Source: Deroplatys truncata (taxonomy: Eukaryota > Arthropoda > Insecta > Mantodea > Mantidae). From it: 64,000 nucleotides of DNA. Each line of letters opens with the position of its first letter. The first letter of the stretch is position 1. The notes under the pieces were generated by a model that saw only the letters and a list, made by a program, of their open reading frames with translations, was not told the DNA's origin and did not search any database. Below are positions 20,808 through 31,340 of the stretch, piece after piece. The stretch covers positions 48,420,067 to 48,484,066 of the forward strand of contig CM060983.1 of the NCBI GenBank assembly GCA_030765065.1, in the 5' to 3' direction. A program made the position numbers and the translations under genes.

Positions 20808-22084
20808 CGAGGGCAGTCCCAGAAGTATGCGACCTGATGCATGATAGTGGTTGTTGTTTCAAACAAATGACTATGGTAGGAAGTACCAACCTTATAAAGT
20901 TTAAGTTTGAAGTTTGACGATGCTATGTTGTTTAATAATTGTTTGGCAGCCATCAATAGTGAACGCTCTCAGCGAATTTGTAAACATGGATAAATCTGGA
21001 CATCGTTATGTGATACAATACTTTCATTTGAAAGGTCTTAGTCCAACTGATATTAAAGCTGAGCTGGATTCTGCTCTGGGGGAGTCTGCTCCTTCGTTTA
21101 CAACAGTGATATATTGGGTGGCAGGGTTTAAGCGAGGCCGTACGAGCTGCCAAGACTAACTTCGCAGTTGTCGACCAAATGAGGTGACCACGCCAGAAAT
21201 TGTGAAGAAAATCCACAAAATGGTATTGGATGACCGTCGACTGAGTGCGCGAGCTAGCAGACATCGTAGGCATTTCAAAAAGTGCTGCACATCGCACACT
21301 AACTGAAAATTTAGACATGAGAAACCTGTGCACAAGATAGGTGCCGCGTTTACTCGCAAAGGAACAAAAGCAGCATCGTGAAGATGTTTCAGTCGAGTGT
21401 TTGGCGATGTTTCGCTGCAATAAAGCCGAGTTTTTGTGTCGGTTCATAACCATGGATGAAACATGGGTCCATCACTTCACACCTAAGATGAAGGAACATT
21501 AAAACAGTGGATTGAAAGGGAAGAATTGGCTCCAAAGGAGGCGAAGACAGTTCCATCTGCAAGCACGGTCATGGCGTCAGTTTTTGGGATAAGTTTCATT
21601 GATTATCTTCAAAAAGGAAAGGCAATCAATGGCGAGTATTATGCAAACTTATTGCAGCATTTGAATTATGAAATCAAGAAAAAACGACCGCATTTAGCGA
21701 AAAAGAAAGTTCTGTTTCATCAAGGCAATGCACCAGTTCACACATCCATTATCGCCATGGCCAAAATCAATGAGTTCAAGTTCGAATTGCTTCCTCATGC
21801 ACCCTATTCGCCAGACTTAGCCCCCTCTGATTATTTTCTGTTTCCAAAGTTGAAGAAATGGCTTGGTGGTAAAAGATTTGCCAACAGTGAAGAGGTGGAG
21901 TCTGCAGTTGATGGCTGTTTTGCAGAACTCGATGGTTCTCACTATAAACAGGTTATCGAAGCTATTGAACACCGCTGGGAAAAGTGTACCGAGCTGAAAG
22001 GAGACTATGTAGAGAAATAAATGTTTTTTCCCCAAAATTTTTGTGTTTTCTCTGTTAGGTCAGGTATTTCTGGAATAGTCCTCG
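20808..22084 (+). mobile_element. Mariner element 1, full length, inactive
   Basis: A 1277-bp element flanked by TA (20806-20807, 22085-22086). Terminal inverted repeats of about 30 bp: left CGAGGGCAGTCCCAGAAGTA, right reads CGAGGACTATTCCAGAAATA on the other strand. The transposase runs on the plus strand from ATG 20986 and is broken by a stop at 21157 and frameshifts. It is about as long as a full mariner, so it is mutationally dead rather than truncated. It lies in the long host intron. The copy at 54758-56008 is a close relative. Confidence 0.95.
20986..22020 (+). pseudogene. Mariner transposase pseudogene 1
   Basis: The N-terminal helix-turn-helix region starts MDKSGHRYVIQYFHLKG. The first catalytic Asp is in TMDETWVHHFTP (GAT at 21455-21457). 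The second catalytic site reads LFHQGNAPVH, with GGC (Gly) at 21724-21726 where mariners have Asp. The third is APSDYFLF (GAT at 21829-21831). The second and third sites are exactly 35 codons apart, the DD34D signature. The first Asp is in a different frame from the rest, and MKEH is followed by a stop. The C-terminus, GDYVEK, is intact. Both frameshifts and the Asp-to-Gly change prevent activity. Confidence 0.93.
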
Positions 22085-22234
22085 TATCTGTGCATGGTAA
22101 AACCTTCGTACTCGTCTAGTATATGCTGGGAGGTTTAATTTTCCCTTCCACATTTCCTGCGTAAAGGGTCTTATACAATGTTTTTCCCTCGCTGTGCGGC
22201 CACCGCTCGGCGGCTCGCACGCCAGCGCCCGCGG

Positions 22235-22485
22235 TTTGGTCTACCACCGAAAGAAGTATAATATCCCCGCAACCGCCTCATGTTCTCATTTTTGCAATTA
22301 CGATAATAATAAGTAGATACCCTACCATAAGAGATGTTGGAAATGTCCTTTTGTGTCCTTTTCTGGCATCTTCTGAGGAAATTGCATACACACTCGAGAG
22401 TTCAATATCCGAAACTATGTGAATTTTTTGCCCAATGTTTTCTTTTAGTTCTTTCAATGTATGGGATTTGCTGCACACATGTTTT
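22235..22485 (-). pseudogene. Transposase C-terminal stub (DDE_3-like), copy 2
   Basis: On the minus strand it reads HTLKELKENIGQKIHIVSDI, then ELSSVYAISSEDARKG and RTFPTSLMVG. This parallels the stub at 14085. It is followed by GAACATGAGGCGGTTGCGGG and GATATTATAC, the same downstream motif as the other two stubs. Beyond that, at 22190-22245, a GC-rich run (GGCGCTGGCGTGCGAGCCGC on the minus strand) has no match in the other copies. Confidence 0.6.
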
Positions 22486-22951
22486 CAAGTTTCCACATAG
22501 ATAAAGTCGCATAGTTAAATAAGAGAATCGCTAGGGCTACTGTCGTTTACTCATTATCCTATCTTCAGAAATTTCCTGTATTAAATTTAACGACTCATCA
22601 GGTGTATATATGCGCGGTAGAGGAGGCTTTCTGGAAAAATCCGGACTGACATTCAATGTCAGTTCCCTGTTCGAAACTGGTGTTTGACATTGCTGTATGT
22701 CTCTGCATTTATTGTTTACCCAAAACTACTGGTCTTATTATTCTGCATGCATTTATTGCACACAAATTTTCGCGTCATGCAAGGGAATGTTGTGTGTAAA
22801 ATCGAGTGTCTCTGTTCTCCAATATCTGTTGTTTTACGACGAAACATACCCATACAAATAGAACCATGCTTCGTCAGAGAAGAATATTAAGCGTGTGTCA
22901 ATTGCTCTACCATTTCCCAAAATTCAATTACAGAAATCACAAGAAAAAAAA
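22486..22951. other. Unassigned intronic sequence
   Basis: No recognisable domains. Short frames here lack homologous motifs or splice context. Confidence 0.35.
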
Positions 22952-23682
22952 TCTGATGTGTTACACTCACATGACTTTCTCTACTCTTGTACAAACTATT
23001 TTTACAAACGCTTATTCTCCATCTACTTCATGTTAATCGAGATAAACATTTGCAGACTCTATATTATTGCTAATTTTCTTGTAGATGTAAGGGGAATATA
23101 TATTTACAAGGGCAATTTGGAAATACAGTAGCCTTTAAGCATATACACATCTCTTAATAGCTGGTTGCTAGGTGCAGCACCATTCCCTTTCCCACAGATT
23201 AATACTCTTTGCATATCCAAGACAAAAAAATGAATAACGAAATCCCATTTGAGAAAATATTGAAAAATTTAAGGGAATAACAAGTAATGTCTCGTAAATG
23301 GTTCACTCAACAAAAAAAATATGACATAAATTGTGTATTTTAACGCGATCTACATTTTTTGTGTAGTAAAATTTTGTCTATCTCTTATGGTTTACCAGTT
23401 ATGCAAAAGTCGTTCATAATCAAGAATACTTTTAGAGACATTCCCAGGAAATTCAAGATATACATTTTATTTGCCATAAAAATATCTTAAACATATGATA
23501 TTTTAATCAAAATCGTTAGAGCCATTTTTGAGAAAATTAAAATTTTCGAAAAATCTTCCATGTAAAGGGTAATCTGGGGTGGGGGGATTTTCTTGAAAAC
23601 CTTCGTGTCGTATCCTTGGAAGATACTGAACCTAAATACCAAGTTTGGTGTTTATCCGACTGTTCCTTTCTGAGTTATGCTG

Positions 23683-23721
<39 letters not shown>

Positions 23722-23862
23722 ACACACACACGGACCTGTTTCCAAAAATGCTTTTTTTGGATTCAGGGGGTCTCAAAACATATATTTCCGGTGAAATCTC
23801 GGTATTGAATTTTGGGGTGGAATACAATACTTCCCCTACTTACTATACGTAGTAGAGAAAGT
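22952..23862 (+). mobile_element. Family X copy
   Basis: Full length, from TCTGATGTGTTACACTCACA to ACGTAGTAGAGAAAGT, in an A-tract (left flank GAAAAAAA). It carries the GGTGCAGCACCATTCCCTTT subfamily block (about 23170-23215). CA tract at 23686-23730 with one GA interruption. Confidence 0.93.
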
Positions 23863-23874
23863 AATAAAGTGAAT

Positions 23875-24130
23875 GCCACAAACCCCTGCATTGTAAGAAC
23901 TAAAATGAAACATCAGGCGAAAAATTCACTCATTTTCGATAATTGAACTCTGGAGAGTGAATGTAAATTTCCTGAGAAAATACCATGTGTAGATAGAGAA
24001 GGAAATTTCCAAAATCTCTTATGATAATGTGTGTTATTATCATCATTCTGATTGTAACTATGAGAATGTGAGGCGGTTGCGGGGATATTACAACTGTATC
24101 GGCGGGACTCCGAGCTGCGGTGGCCAGGTG
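23875..24130 (+). pseudogene. Transposase C-terminal stub (DDE_3-like), copy 3
   Basis: Aligns by eye with 14085-14360 (GAAAAATTCACTCATTTTCG, ATTGAACTCTGGAGAGTGAA, TAGATAGAGAAGGAAATTTC), with frame-disrupting changes. It shares the downstream GAGGCGGTTGCGGGGATATT and TCGGCGGGA. It begins immediately after the X copy at 22952-23862. Confidence 0.6.
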
Positions 24131-24420
24131 TGAAGGAAATGCACTGTTTAAGTTCCATTATGTGCAAATGTCTAGCAGTGTGTTGTGACCCGTAAGACCG
24201 GCGACAACACCTCCATTTTGGATGTGGTTAAATTCGAAAGACTCTTACTCTACTTGCCGCCTGAACCCGAAATTAAATCATAGACTTGTCTGGCAGTGGT
24301 TTGTCTATCCCAATATTTAAGGTGAGCCCTACTTGTAAACTGACTTATCTCATATACTTGATACTTTTGGCAGGCACGACACAGACACCTAACTTATGAA
24401 TTCCTACTTTCATAAAAAAA
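24131..24420. other. Unassigned intronic sequence
   Basis: No element end or reading frame recognised between the transposase stub and the next X copy. Confidence 0.3.
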
Positions 24421-24422
24421 TA

Positions 24423-25153
24423 TCCGATGTGTTGCATTCACATGACTTTCCCTACTCTTGTACAAACTATTTTTACAAACGCTTATTCTCCATATGCTTC
24501 ATGTTAATCGAGACTCTTATCTTATTGCTAATTTTCTTGTAGATGTAACGGGAATAAATATTTACAAGGGCACTATAGAAATACAGTAGCCTTTAAGCAC
24601 ATACATATCTCTTAATAGCTGGTTGCTAGGTGCAGCACCATTCCCTTTCCCACAGATTAATACTCTTTGCATATCCAAGACAAAAAAATGAATAACGAAT
24701 TCCCATTTGAGAAAATAAGTATTGAAAAATTTAAGGGAATAACAAGCAATATCTCGAAAATGGTTCACTCAACAAAAAACGTATACGACATAAATTGTGT
24801 ATTTTAACGCGATCTACATTTTTTGTGTAGTAAAATTTTATCTATCTCTTATGGTTTACCAGTTATGCAGAAGTCGTTCACAATGAAGAATACTTTTGGA
24901 GACATTCCCAGAAAATTCGAGATATACGTTTTATTTGTCATGAAAATATCTTAAAAATATGATATTTTAATCAAAATCGTTAGAGCCATTTTTGAGAAAA
25001 TTAAAATTTTCGAAAAATGTTCCATGTAAAAGGTAATCTTAGGTGGGGGGATTCTCTTGAAAACCTTCGTGTCGCATCTCCGAAAGATACTGAACCTAAA
25101 TACCAAGTTTGGTGTTTATCCGACTGTTCGTTTCTGAGTTATGCTGTTCACAG

Positions 25154-25184
<31 letters not shown>

Positions 25185-25311
25185 CATGTTTCCAAAAGTG
25201 CTTTTTTGGATTCAGGGGGTCTCAAAACATGTATTTCCGGTGAAATCTCGGTATCGAATTTTTGGTTGAAATACAATACTTCCCCTACTTACTATACGTA
25301 GTAGAGAAAGT
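24423..25311 (+). mobile_element. Family X copy
   Basis: Starts TCCGATGTGTTGCATTCACA after an A-tract and ends ACGTAGTAGAGAAAGT. CA tract at 25154-25180. It has the GGTGCAGCACCATTCCC subfamily block. The following AAAAAGCATTTTTAG is the interior of a reverse X copy, so this copy may be inserted in that one. Confidence 0.92.
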
Positions 25312-25316
25312 AAAAA

Positions 25317-25879
25317 GCATTTTTAGAAAAAGGTCCGGTGTGTGTCTGTGAACAGCATAGCTCAAAAACGAATTATGCTCCCACCCCAAACTAACCCTTT
25401 ACATGGAACACTTTTCGACATTGTTTATTTTCTAAAAATGGCTATAACGATTTTGATTAAAGTAGCATATGTTTAAGATATTTTCATGGCAAATGAAATG
25501 TATATTTTTAATTTTCTGGGAATGACCCCAAAAGTCCTCTTCATCCCAAACAACTTTTGCAAAATGATAAACCGTAATAGATAGGCAATATTTTACTACA
25601 CAGAAATGTAGATCTCATTAAAACACACAATTTATGTCATCCTTTTTTTTGTGTGGAGTGAACAATTTCCAAGATATTCCTTATTATTTGTTTGAATTTT
25701 GCAATATTCTCAAATGGAATTTCGTTATTCGTTTTTTATGCCCTGGACATGCAAAGAGAATGAAATTTTCTATTTTTGCAAATGTTTATCTCGTTTAACA
25801 TGAAGCATATGGAGAATAAGCGTTTGTAAAAATAGTCTGTACAAGAGTAGAGAAAGTCATGTGAGTGCAACATATCAGA
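25317..25879 (-). mobile_element. Family X copy, reverse, missing its 3' end
   Basis: Begins at the GCATTTTTAGAAAAAGGTCC site next to the dinucleotide tract and runs to the 5' end GTGCAACATATCAGA. Its 3' terminal ~110 nt are absent. The loss starts exactly at the A/T run where other X copies are interrupted by younger insertions. Confidence 0.85.
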
Positions 25880-26566
25880 TTTGTTTATATAATTTCTACA
25901 GACTATTCTTACAAAACTTATTTTTCTATCTACTTCAGCTTAATTCAGATAAAGGTTTGCGTAAATAGTTTAACTGCAGATGTTGTTGCAGGTACAAAGG
26001 AAATATCGATAGTCATCTATGATTTTAAACATAGATGTTTAAAAGCTGGCCGTCATATACTGGCCTTGAAGTTCCATCTTCTTTCCATGACATCGCGAGA
26101 AACAACTGGAGTTTGGCGGTACCTCGGAAAATTAAATAATGGTACTAAAAATTCAAACCAATAACAAGGGATATCTCGGAAATGGCTTATGCGACAAAAA
26201 AGCTATTTGAAATAAATTGTGATTTTTAAACATCTTTGGCTTATCTATTATAGTTCATTGGTTAAACAAAACTGCACAAAATTCCTTCCGAATGAAGTGG
26301 ACTTCAAAGGCTATTGCCAGAAAATTCCAGATATACATTTTATATGCCATGTAATAGTATTTTAATCAAATCATTAAGAACATTTTTGAGGAAATAAAAA
26401 AATGTCCAACAATTGCCCATGTAAGGGGTAGATGGAGTGGGGAAGTTTCTTGAATTTTTTCCTGCCACATCTTTCAAAGACGTTGAACTTAAATAACAAG
26501 TTTGGTATATATTCAAAATTTCCGTTTTGAGTTATGCTGTTAGACACAAATACACGGACTTTTTTT

Positions 26567-27405
26567 ACTTTCTCTACTACGTATAGTAAGTAGGGGAAGT
26601 ATCGTATTCCACCCAAAAATTCAATACTGAGATTTCACCGGAAATACATGTTTTGAGACCCCCTGAATCCAAAAAAAATTCTTGGAAAACATGTCCGTGT
26701 GTGTGTCTGTCTGTGAACAGCATAACTCAGAAACGAACAGTCGGATAAACACCAAACTTGGTATTTAGGTTCAGTATCTTCCAGAGATGCGACACGAAGG
26801 TTTTCAAGAAAATCCCCCACCCGAGTACCCTTTACATGGAACATTTTTCGAAAATTTTAATTTTCTCAAAAATGGCTCTAACGATTTTGATTAAAATATA
26901 TGTTTAAGATATTTTCATGACAAATAAAATGTATATCTTGAATTTTCTGACTTTTGGTAAACTGGTAAACCAATAGAGATAGACAAAATTTTACTACACA
27001 AAAAATGTAGATCCCGTTAAAATACACAATTTATGTCATATATATTTTTGTTGTTGAGTGAACCATTTTCGAGATATTGCTTGTTATTCCCTTAAATTTT
27101 TCAATACTTATTTTCTCAAATGGGAATTCGTTACTCATTGTTTTGTCTTGTATATGCAAAGAGTATTAATCTGTGGCAAAGGGAATGGTGCTGCACCTAG
27201 CAACCAGCTATTAAGAGATATGTATGTGCTTAAAGGCTACTATATTTCTATATTGCCCTTGTAAATATATATATTCCCCTTGCATCTACAAGAAAATTAG
27301 CAATAAGATTAACATCTCGATTAACATGAAGCATATGGACAATAAGCGTTTGTAAAAATAGTTTGTACAAGAGTAGAGAAAGTCATGTGAGTGTAACACA
27401 TCAGA
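26567..27405 (-). mobile_element. Family X copy, reverse, complete, part of a composite insertion
   Basis: Reads ACTTTCTCTACTACGTATAG to GTGTAACACATCAGA between T-runs. It carries the GGCAAAGGGAATGGTGCTGC subfamily block. Its 5' end (27405) abuts, through a T-run, the interior of a second reverse X fragment (27413-27811). Confidence 0.9.
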
Positions 27406-27412
27406 TTTTTTT

Positions 27413-27811
27413 GTTGAGCGAACGATTTTCGAGATATTGCTTGTTATTCCCTTAAATTTTTAAATACTTATTTTCTCAAATGGGAATTCGTTATTCATTT
27501 TTTTGTCTTGAATATGCAAGGAGCATTAATCTGTGGCAAAGAGAATGGTGCTGCACATAGCAATCAGCTATTAAGAGAGATGTCTATGCTATTGCCGTTG
27601 CAAATACAAAACAAGGGGAACATAGTACGCCTTAAGCGATAGTCAAATATTTTTGGAACTGGTCGCTATGTGTAAAATGTAATTCTCTTTGCATGTCAAA
27701 AGATCGTTTCTGCAAATGTTTATCTCGATTAATATGAAAAGATGGAGAATAAGAGTGTGTAAAAATAGTTTGTACAAGAGTAGAGAAAGCCATGTGAGTT
27801 TAACACATCAG
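27413..27811 (-). mobile_element. Family X 5' half, reverse, part of a composite insertion
   Basis: Only the 5' half of an X copy, from the position TTGAGCGAACGATTTTCGAG to the 5' end AACACATCAG. Its 3' half is missing on both sides of the neighbouring complete copy. It lies between that copy and the resumed outer copy at 27819. Confidence 0.85.
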
Positions 27812-27969
27812 TTTTTTTTCTTTCTAAGAATGCATTTTTTATTAAGGTCCTCAAAACATGTATTTACGGTGAAGTCTCGAAATACTGTACTTGCTCTATT
27901 ACTAGGTACTGGAAGATAAAGCCTCCCCCAAAAGATTAAGTGAATAACAAATAAAAAGCTGAAGATACA

Positions 27970-28404
27970 ATCACTTCTTTAAAAATCGGTTCGGTGTATG
28001 TTGGATTTAAAATTCCATACTCTTTACACAATATTCGTGAGAAACAAGAGAATAATTTACTTTAGCTCTTTGAAAATATACAAAGTATTCGAAAATTCAA
28101 AATAATAAGGATTTTTTTTGGAAATGTTTAATAACAAAACATTTACTTCACATAAATTGTGTTTTAACGAGATCTACAGTGTTCATATAGGTTTAGTCTG
28201 TCGCCATTTATACGAAATTATACAAAATTCATTCAGAATGTAAAATACTTCACAGGCTCTTCGCAGGAAATTCAAGATATGCATTTTATTAGTCTTACAA
28301 ATATCTGAAACATACGGTAATCTAAAAGTAACGTAAAGTGTAATTTTTGGTTGGGGATGATTTTCTTGAAAATCTTCAAGTCACATCTTTGGAAAATATC
28401 GCTG
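27970..28404 (+). mobile_element. Family X copy, very old, both ends lost
   Basis: Recognisable by order of blocks: AAAATTCCATACTCTTTACA, GAGAAACAAGAGAATAA, ACATAAATTGTGTTTTAACG, AAATTCAAGATATGCATTTT, TTTTCTTGAAAATCTTCAAG. It ends in the region before the dinucleotide tract. Confidence 0.65.
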
Positions 28405-28820
28405 TTCCCTCCCTTCCCTTACAGTCCTCCCACATTGTCCTCAATTAACTGTAGCGAGCGAGGTAGCCGGGCCAGCCCGCATGTTATCAGAAGCGGACTA
28501 GCAAGTACGTAACGTTAAACTGTGATGCAATACCGCATCTTTTGATTGATTAACGTTTTAAGCCTATAACTTGAGAACTGCTAATATTTAGAATGTGTGT
28601 GACAATTTTCTTTTTTATTTCCAAAATGTGTGTAGAATGGGATTAAGGAGAGTTAGTCCCCGAAAATTCGTGGGCCATCTGCATATAGACACAGTAAAGG
28701 TATATTTTGTGTTGTGAACAGGTGGTGTAAGTAATGTATTTGTTAATAAACAAGTAACTTACAGATTATAATAAATCTTGCACTTACAGATAAACAGCAA
28801 TTAGCTTAGCGGTAAAAACA
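28405..28820. other. Unassigned intronic sequence
   Basis: Contains a short GC-rich patch (GAGCGAGGTAGCCGGGCCAG near 28457). No gene or element end recognised. Confidence 0.3.
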
Positions 28821-28825
28821 ATATA

Positions 28826-29624
28826 TACAGTGTTTCAGGACCTCTACGACAAACTCTGAGGAACGATAGATCTCGCAAAGAGGAACATTTTTTGCCAAGC
28901 AACCACCACCCCCCGACGCATCGTTACGGAGTTATTCATCCCTGTTTGAAGCTTATCCAGTAGGATAGGTTTGAGAGGCACAACCAGTACACTTTGATTC
29001 TCTGTTTACAACCGTTGAATCAAGTGACATCGCCTTTTTCTTATCCCTTACGTCTGGTTAGGTTTGGTAGGTCTGAGACGCACAGCCCAATTTAACTCAA
29101 AGGAGTGGCAAAACGAAAGTTCCCAGCAGATGATCACCAGCGATTCCAGCCAAGATGTTTACGGAATACTTTTGTTGGTGATATATAACAGACACTGCAT
29201 GAGGGTTCTCAGTCCTCCTTCGTGGTGTAGTGGTTATCATGCTGCCTCTAGTTCCCGAGGTCGCGTGTTCAAACCCGGTAGGATCTGCCATACTTCGTTG
29301 CAGAAACCACTGGGCACATTGAACACGAGGTATCAATCGTTCGGCTCCAGTCCCTGTACTTTCTGGAGGTGGTATACTGGGAGCTATTGTTCCCTAACCA
29401 GACGTAAGGGACGTGTCATTTGATTCAGGGTTGTAAACAAACAGAGTCAAAGTGTATTGGCTGTGCCTCTCAAAGCTATCCTACCGGATACGCTTCAAAC
29501 ATGGGTGAATAACTCCGTAACGATGTGTCGGAGGATGGTGGTGGTTGCTTGACAAAGAGTGTTCTCCTCTGCGAGATCTATTGTTCCTCAGAGTTTGTCG
29601 CAGAGGTCCTGAAACGCTCTGTGT
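28826..29624. mobile_element. Fold-back element with ~235-bp inverted arms
   Basis: The left arm (28826-29061) and right arm (29392-29624) are near-perfect reverse complements. In common orientation both read GTTTCAGGACCTCT, GACAAACTCTGAGGAAC, AGATCTCGCA, CAAGCAACCACCACC, CATCGTTACGGAGTTATTCA and finally TTACGTCTGGTTAGG. The loop of about 330 nt contains a tRNA-like SINE head (29213-29290). No coding sequence was found. The family is unidentified; no target duplication is certain. Confidence 0.85.
29213..29290 (+). repeat. tRNA-like SINE head inside the fold-back loop
   Basis: TCCTTCGTGGTGTAGTGGTT (A box) and GGTCGCGTGTTCAAACCCGG (B box), with tRNA-like spacing. The ends TCCT...AGGA can pair, so it resembles a Glu/Asp/Gly-type tRNA. 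Its position at the loop of a repeated element argues for a SINE relic rather than a tRNA gene. Confidence 0.6.
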
Positions 29625-30019
29625 AAAATATAATTACTTGGATATCTAGCTCTATACACGGTGTTAACGAATCGCCGTCCGCTTTGTTCGAATAGGCAAT
29701 CCAAATGACAACATCAGGGGTGGTAACTATCACTACATTTCATCATTACATTACATAGTCTACTTGCTTGTATTTCAGTTATTTTATGTAAAAGCGTTCT
29801 GGTATTGCTAACACTATCACCGCGTACGAGACAGGTGTATTTGGTGTACTAACATTTGATTGTTACATCGATCTAACAGACATACTGTTTGCGTATTATT
29901 AACTTACACTTTGTATAGTACGATGATGTTTATTTTATGAATATTAATTTAATATTATGTAATACATTACAGTATAATAATAATAATGATAATAATAGAT
30001 CCGTCGTCATGAATCAGAC

Positions 30020-30112
30020 ATACCTGCAGCTGTGGTTTGTCTACAAGTGTTTAGGATGGCTTGAAGAGGTTCCGAGTTCGAATCCCGCTGCCGTCTGCAG
30101 AGTTTTTAAGTG
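30020..30112 (+). repeat. tRNA-like SINE fragment
   Basis: GGTTCCGAGTTCGAATCCCG is a near-canonical B box. The A-box side (TGTGGTTTGTCTACAAGTGT) is poor. It is probably a SINE remnant in the host intron. Confidence 0.45.
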
Positions 30113-30312
30113 TAATACATACTATACTGCACGTATAAAGAACCACACCTTGAGTAAATTTTGACCAGCCCTAAAACTTCTGCAACATACACCACGCGCT
30201 GTGCATCACCACGAAATATCATTCAAGAAAAGGATGGAGATTCGGAAACACCGTGTTTAAACTCATAAAAGATGCTGTAAACTAGTTACGGACATCTATT
30301 AACTGTACTCAC

Positions 30313-30488
30313 CCTGAAGAGTGGTTCAATGGTGACATCTTTGTCTGGAATTTGTCTAAGGACTCCTGCAGCCAGAAGGTGCGTGCAGAACTGCGCTGCC
30401 AGGATGCGAAGGTCCTGCGACGTTAGCAGCAAGCGGAGATAGTGCTCCTCCGGGAAAGCCGACACAAACCAGTTGATGAGCATCTGGC
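30313..30488 (-). CDS. Host gene exon (upstream of the two seen), unknown protein
   Basis: A 176-nt exon. On the minus strand the acceptor is TTTTCGTCTGTGCAG|GC and the donor is CTCTTCAGG|GTGAGTACAG. It starts in phase 1 and ends in phase 0. It encodes, in order, QMLINWFVSAFPEEHYLRLL, LTSQDLRILAAQFCTHLLAA, GVLRQIPDKDVTIEPLFR. The hydrophobic/helical pattern and 'LLAAGVLRQ' look like the last helices of a compact helical domain; a DEP-like fold is possible but unproven. The next exon downstream would be 1710-1881, about 28.4 kb away, giving LFR|PDLMYYW. The gene's start and its other exons are outside what I can identify. Confidence 0.72.
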
Positions 30489-30499
30489 CTGCACAGACG

Positions 30500-31260
30500 A
30501 AAACCACCGGTCTTGAAAACGACATCGTTAAGTTTTCCTTCACCAAAAAATCCATGGTATCACAGCTTATCGCCATTCTCTTCCACTCTGTTTGCACCAG
30601 AGTTTAAGTAATGTCTGAATAAGTCCATCACGAAGACAACATTAGGATATTAGCAGCCACTGAAATGTCGGATGGTGTTCATTGACACTGTTATTTGGGT
30701 TAAAGCACCACATTGTAAACATCAAATCAGTTTTCAATAATTTCGTTCTTTCACAAAACTGTATTCAAGTTGTGAGATACATATGAATCGAAAAAATTGT
30801 TTATACTTCTTTGGAACTCCAAATATAGTATGCACGGGGAACAAAGTATTTTCGAATATTAAAATATAACTGTATTTTAAAACAGTTCCATATATTTCTC
30901 ATGCCTATATTAATTTTCACCTGTATTTGAAGAGAATTTCAAATGAACTTTCTTCGTTAATCACGGACAAAATCGGTTCAGGTTAAACTTCTCCAATGAT
31001 CCTGTAAGAGCAAGATTTAAGCACCTCATATTACGGATGCAAAGCTTTCCAGATTAGTTGAACATTCTTGGTATTATTTGTTCACGAAAGAGTAGAAAAG
31101 CAATACCAAACTAAGCACTTTGAGGTTAGGAGCAGGGGGGTCGCAGATACAGTATACTAACAGAAGCGCTGCATTAACTTAATTCAAATCTGATTTTATG
31201 AAACATCTTCATTTGGCATTCAAAATGAAATGTTACTGGCACGGCAAGTGTATACACACG
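30500..31260. other. Unassigned intronic sequence upstream of host exon
   Basis: AT-rich, with no domain matches. The preceding exon of the minus-strand gene should lie at higher coordinates, but I did not find a convincing phase-1 donor. Confidence 0.35.
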
Positions 31261-31261
31261 A

Positions 31262-31340
31262 ATTAAATGTTCTTCCATACAAGCCTTGTGTTGGACAAGG
31301 TTGGAAAGGTAGAATTAGACAACTGCAAACAATTCAATGC
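31262..31340 (-). mobile_element. SINE 3' part, family S3
   Basis: On the minus strand it reads TCTAATTCTACCTTTCCAAC, CTTGTCCAACACAAGGCTTG and TGGAAGAACA. This is the same tail sequence as in the copies at 58245-58395 and 58555-58675. The tRNA-related head is not present. Confidence 0.65.

Larger units (their letters stand above)
25884..27920 (+). mobile_element. Old family X copy split by a composite X insertion
   Basis: The left part (25884-26560) is an older-subfamily copy lacking its extreme 5' end. It stops at ACACAAATACACGGACT. The right part (27819-27920) resumes at TTTCTAAGAATGCATTTTTT and goes on with GGTCCTCAAAACATGTATTT and GGTGAAGTCTCG to its decayed 3' end. The two parts join cleanly when 26567-27811 is removed. 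Confidence 0.82.

Noticed and set aside
20953-21453. 166-residue frame on the minus strand within mariner 1
   Set aside because: It is the antisense of the mariner transposase remnant, which explains the sequence fully.
22190-22245. GC-rich run (CGGCGGCTCGCACGCCAGCG) as a promoter or CpG island
   Set aside because: Only about 50 nt long, next to a transposase stub, and with no transcription start evidence.
29213-29290. Functional tRNA genes (here and at 12925, 45800, 58245)
   Set aside because: A and B boxes are present, but heads continue into SINE bodies or lie inside repeats, and cloverleaf pairing is incomplete. They are annotated as SINE heads.
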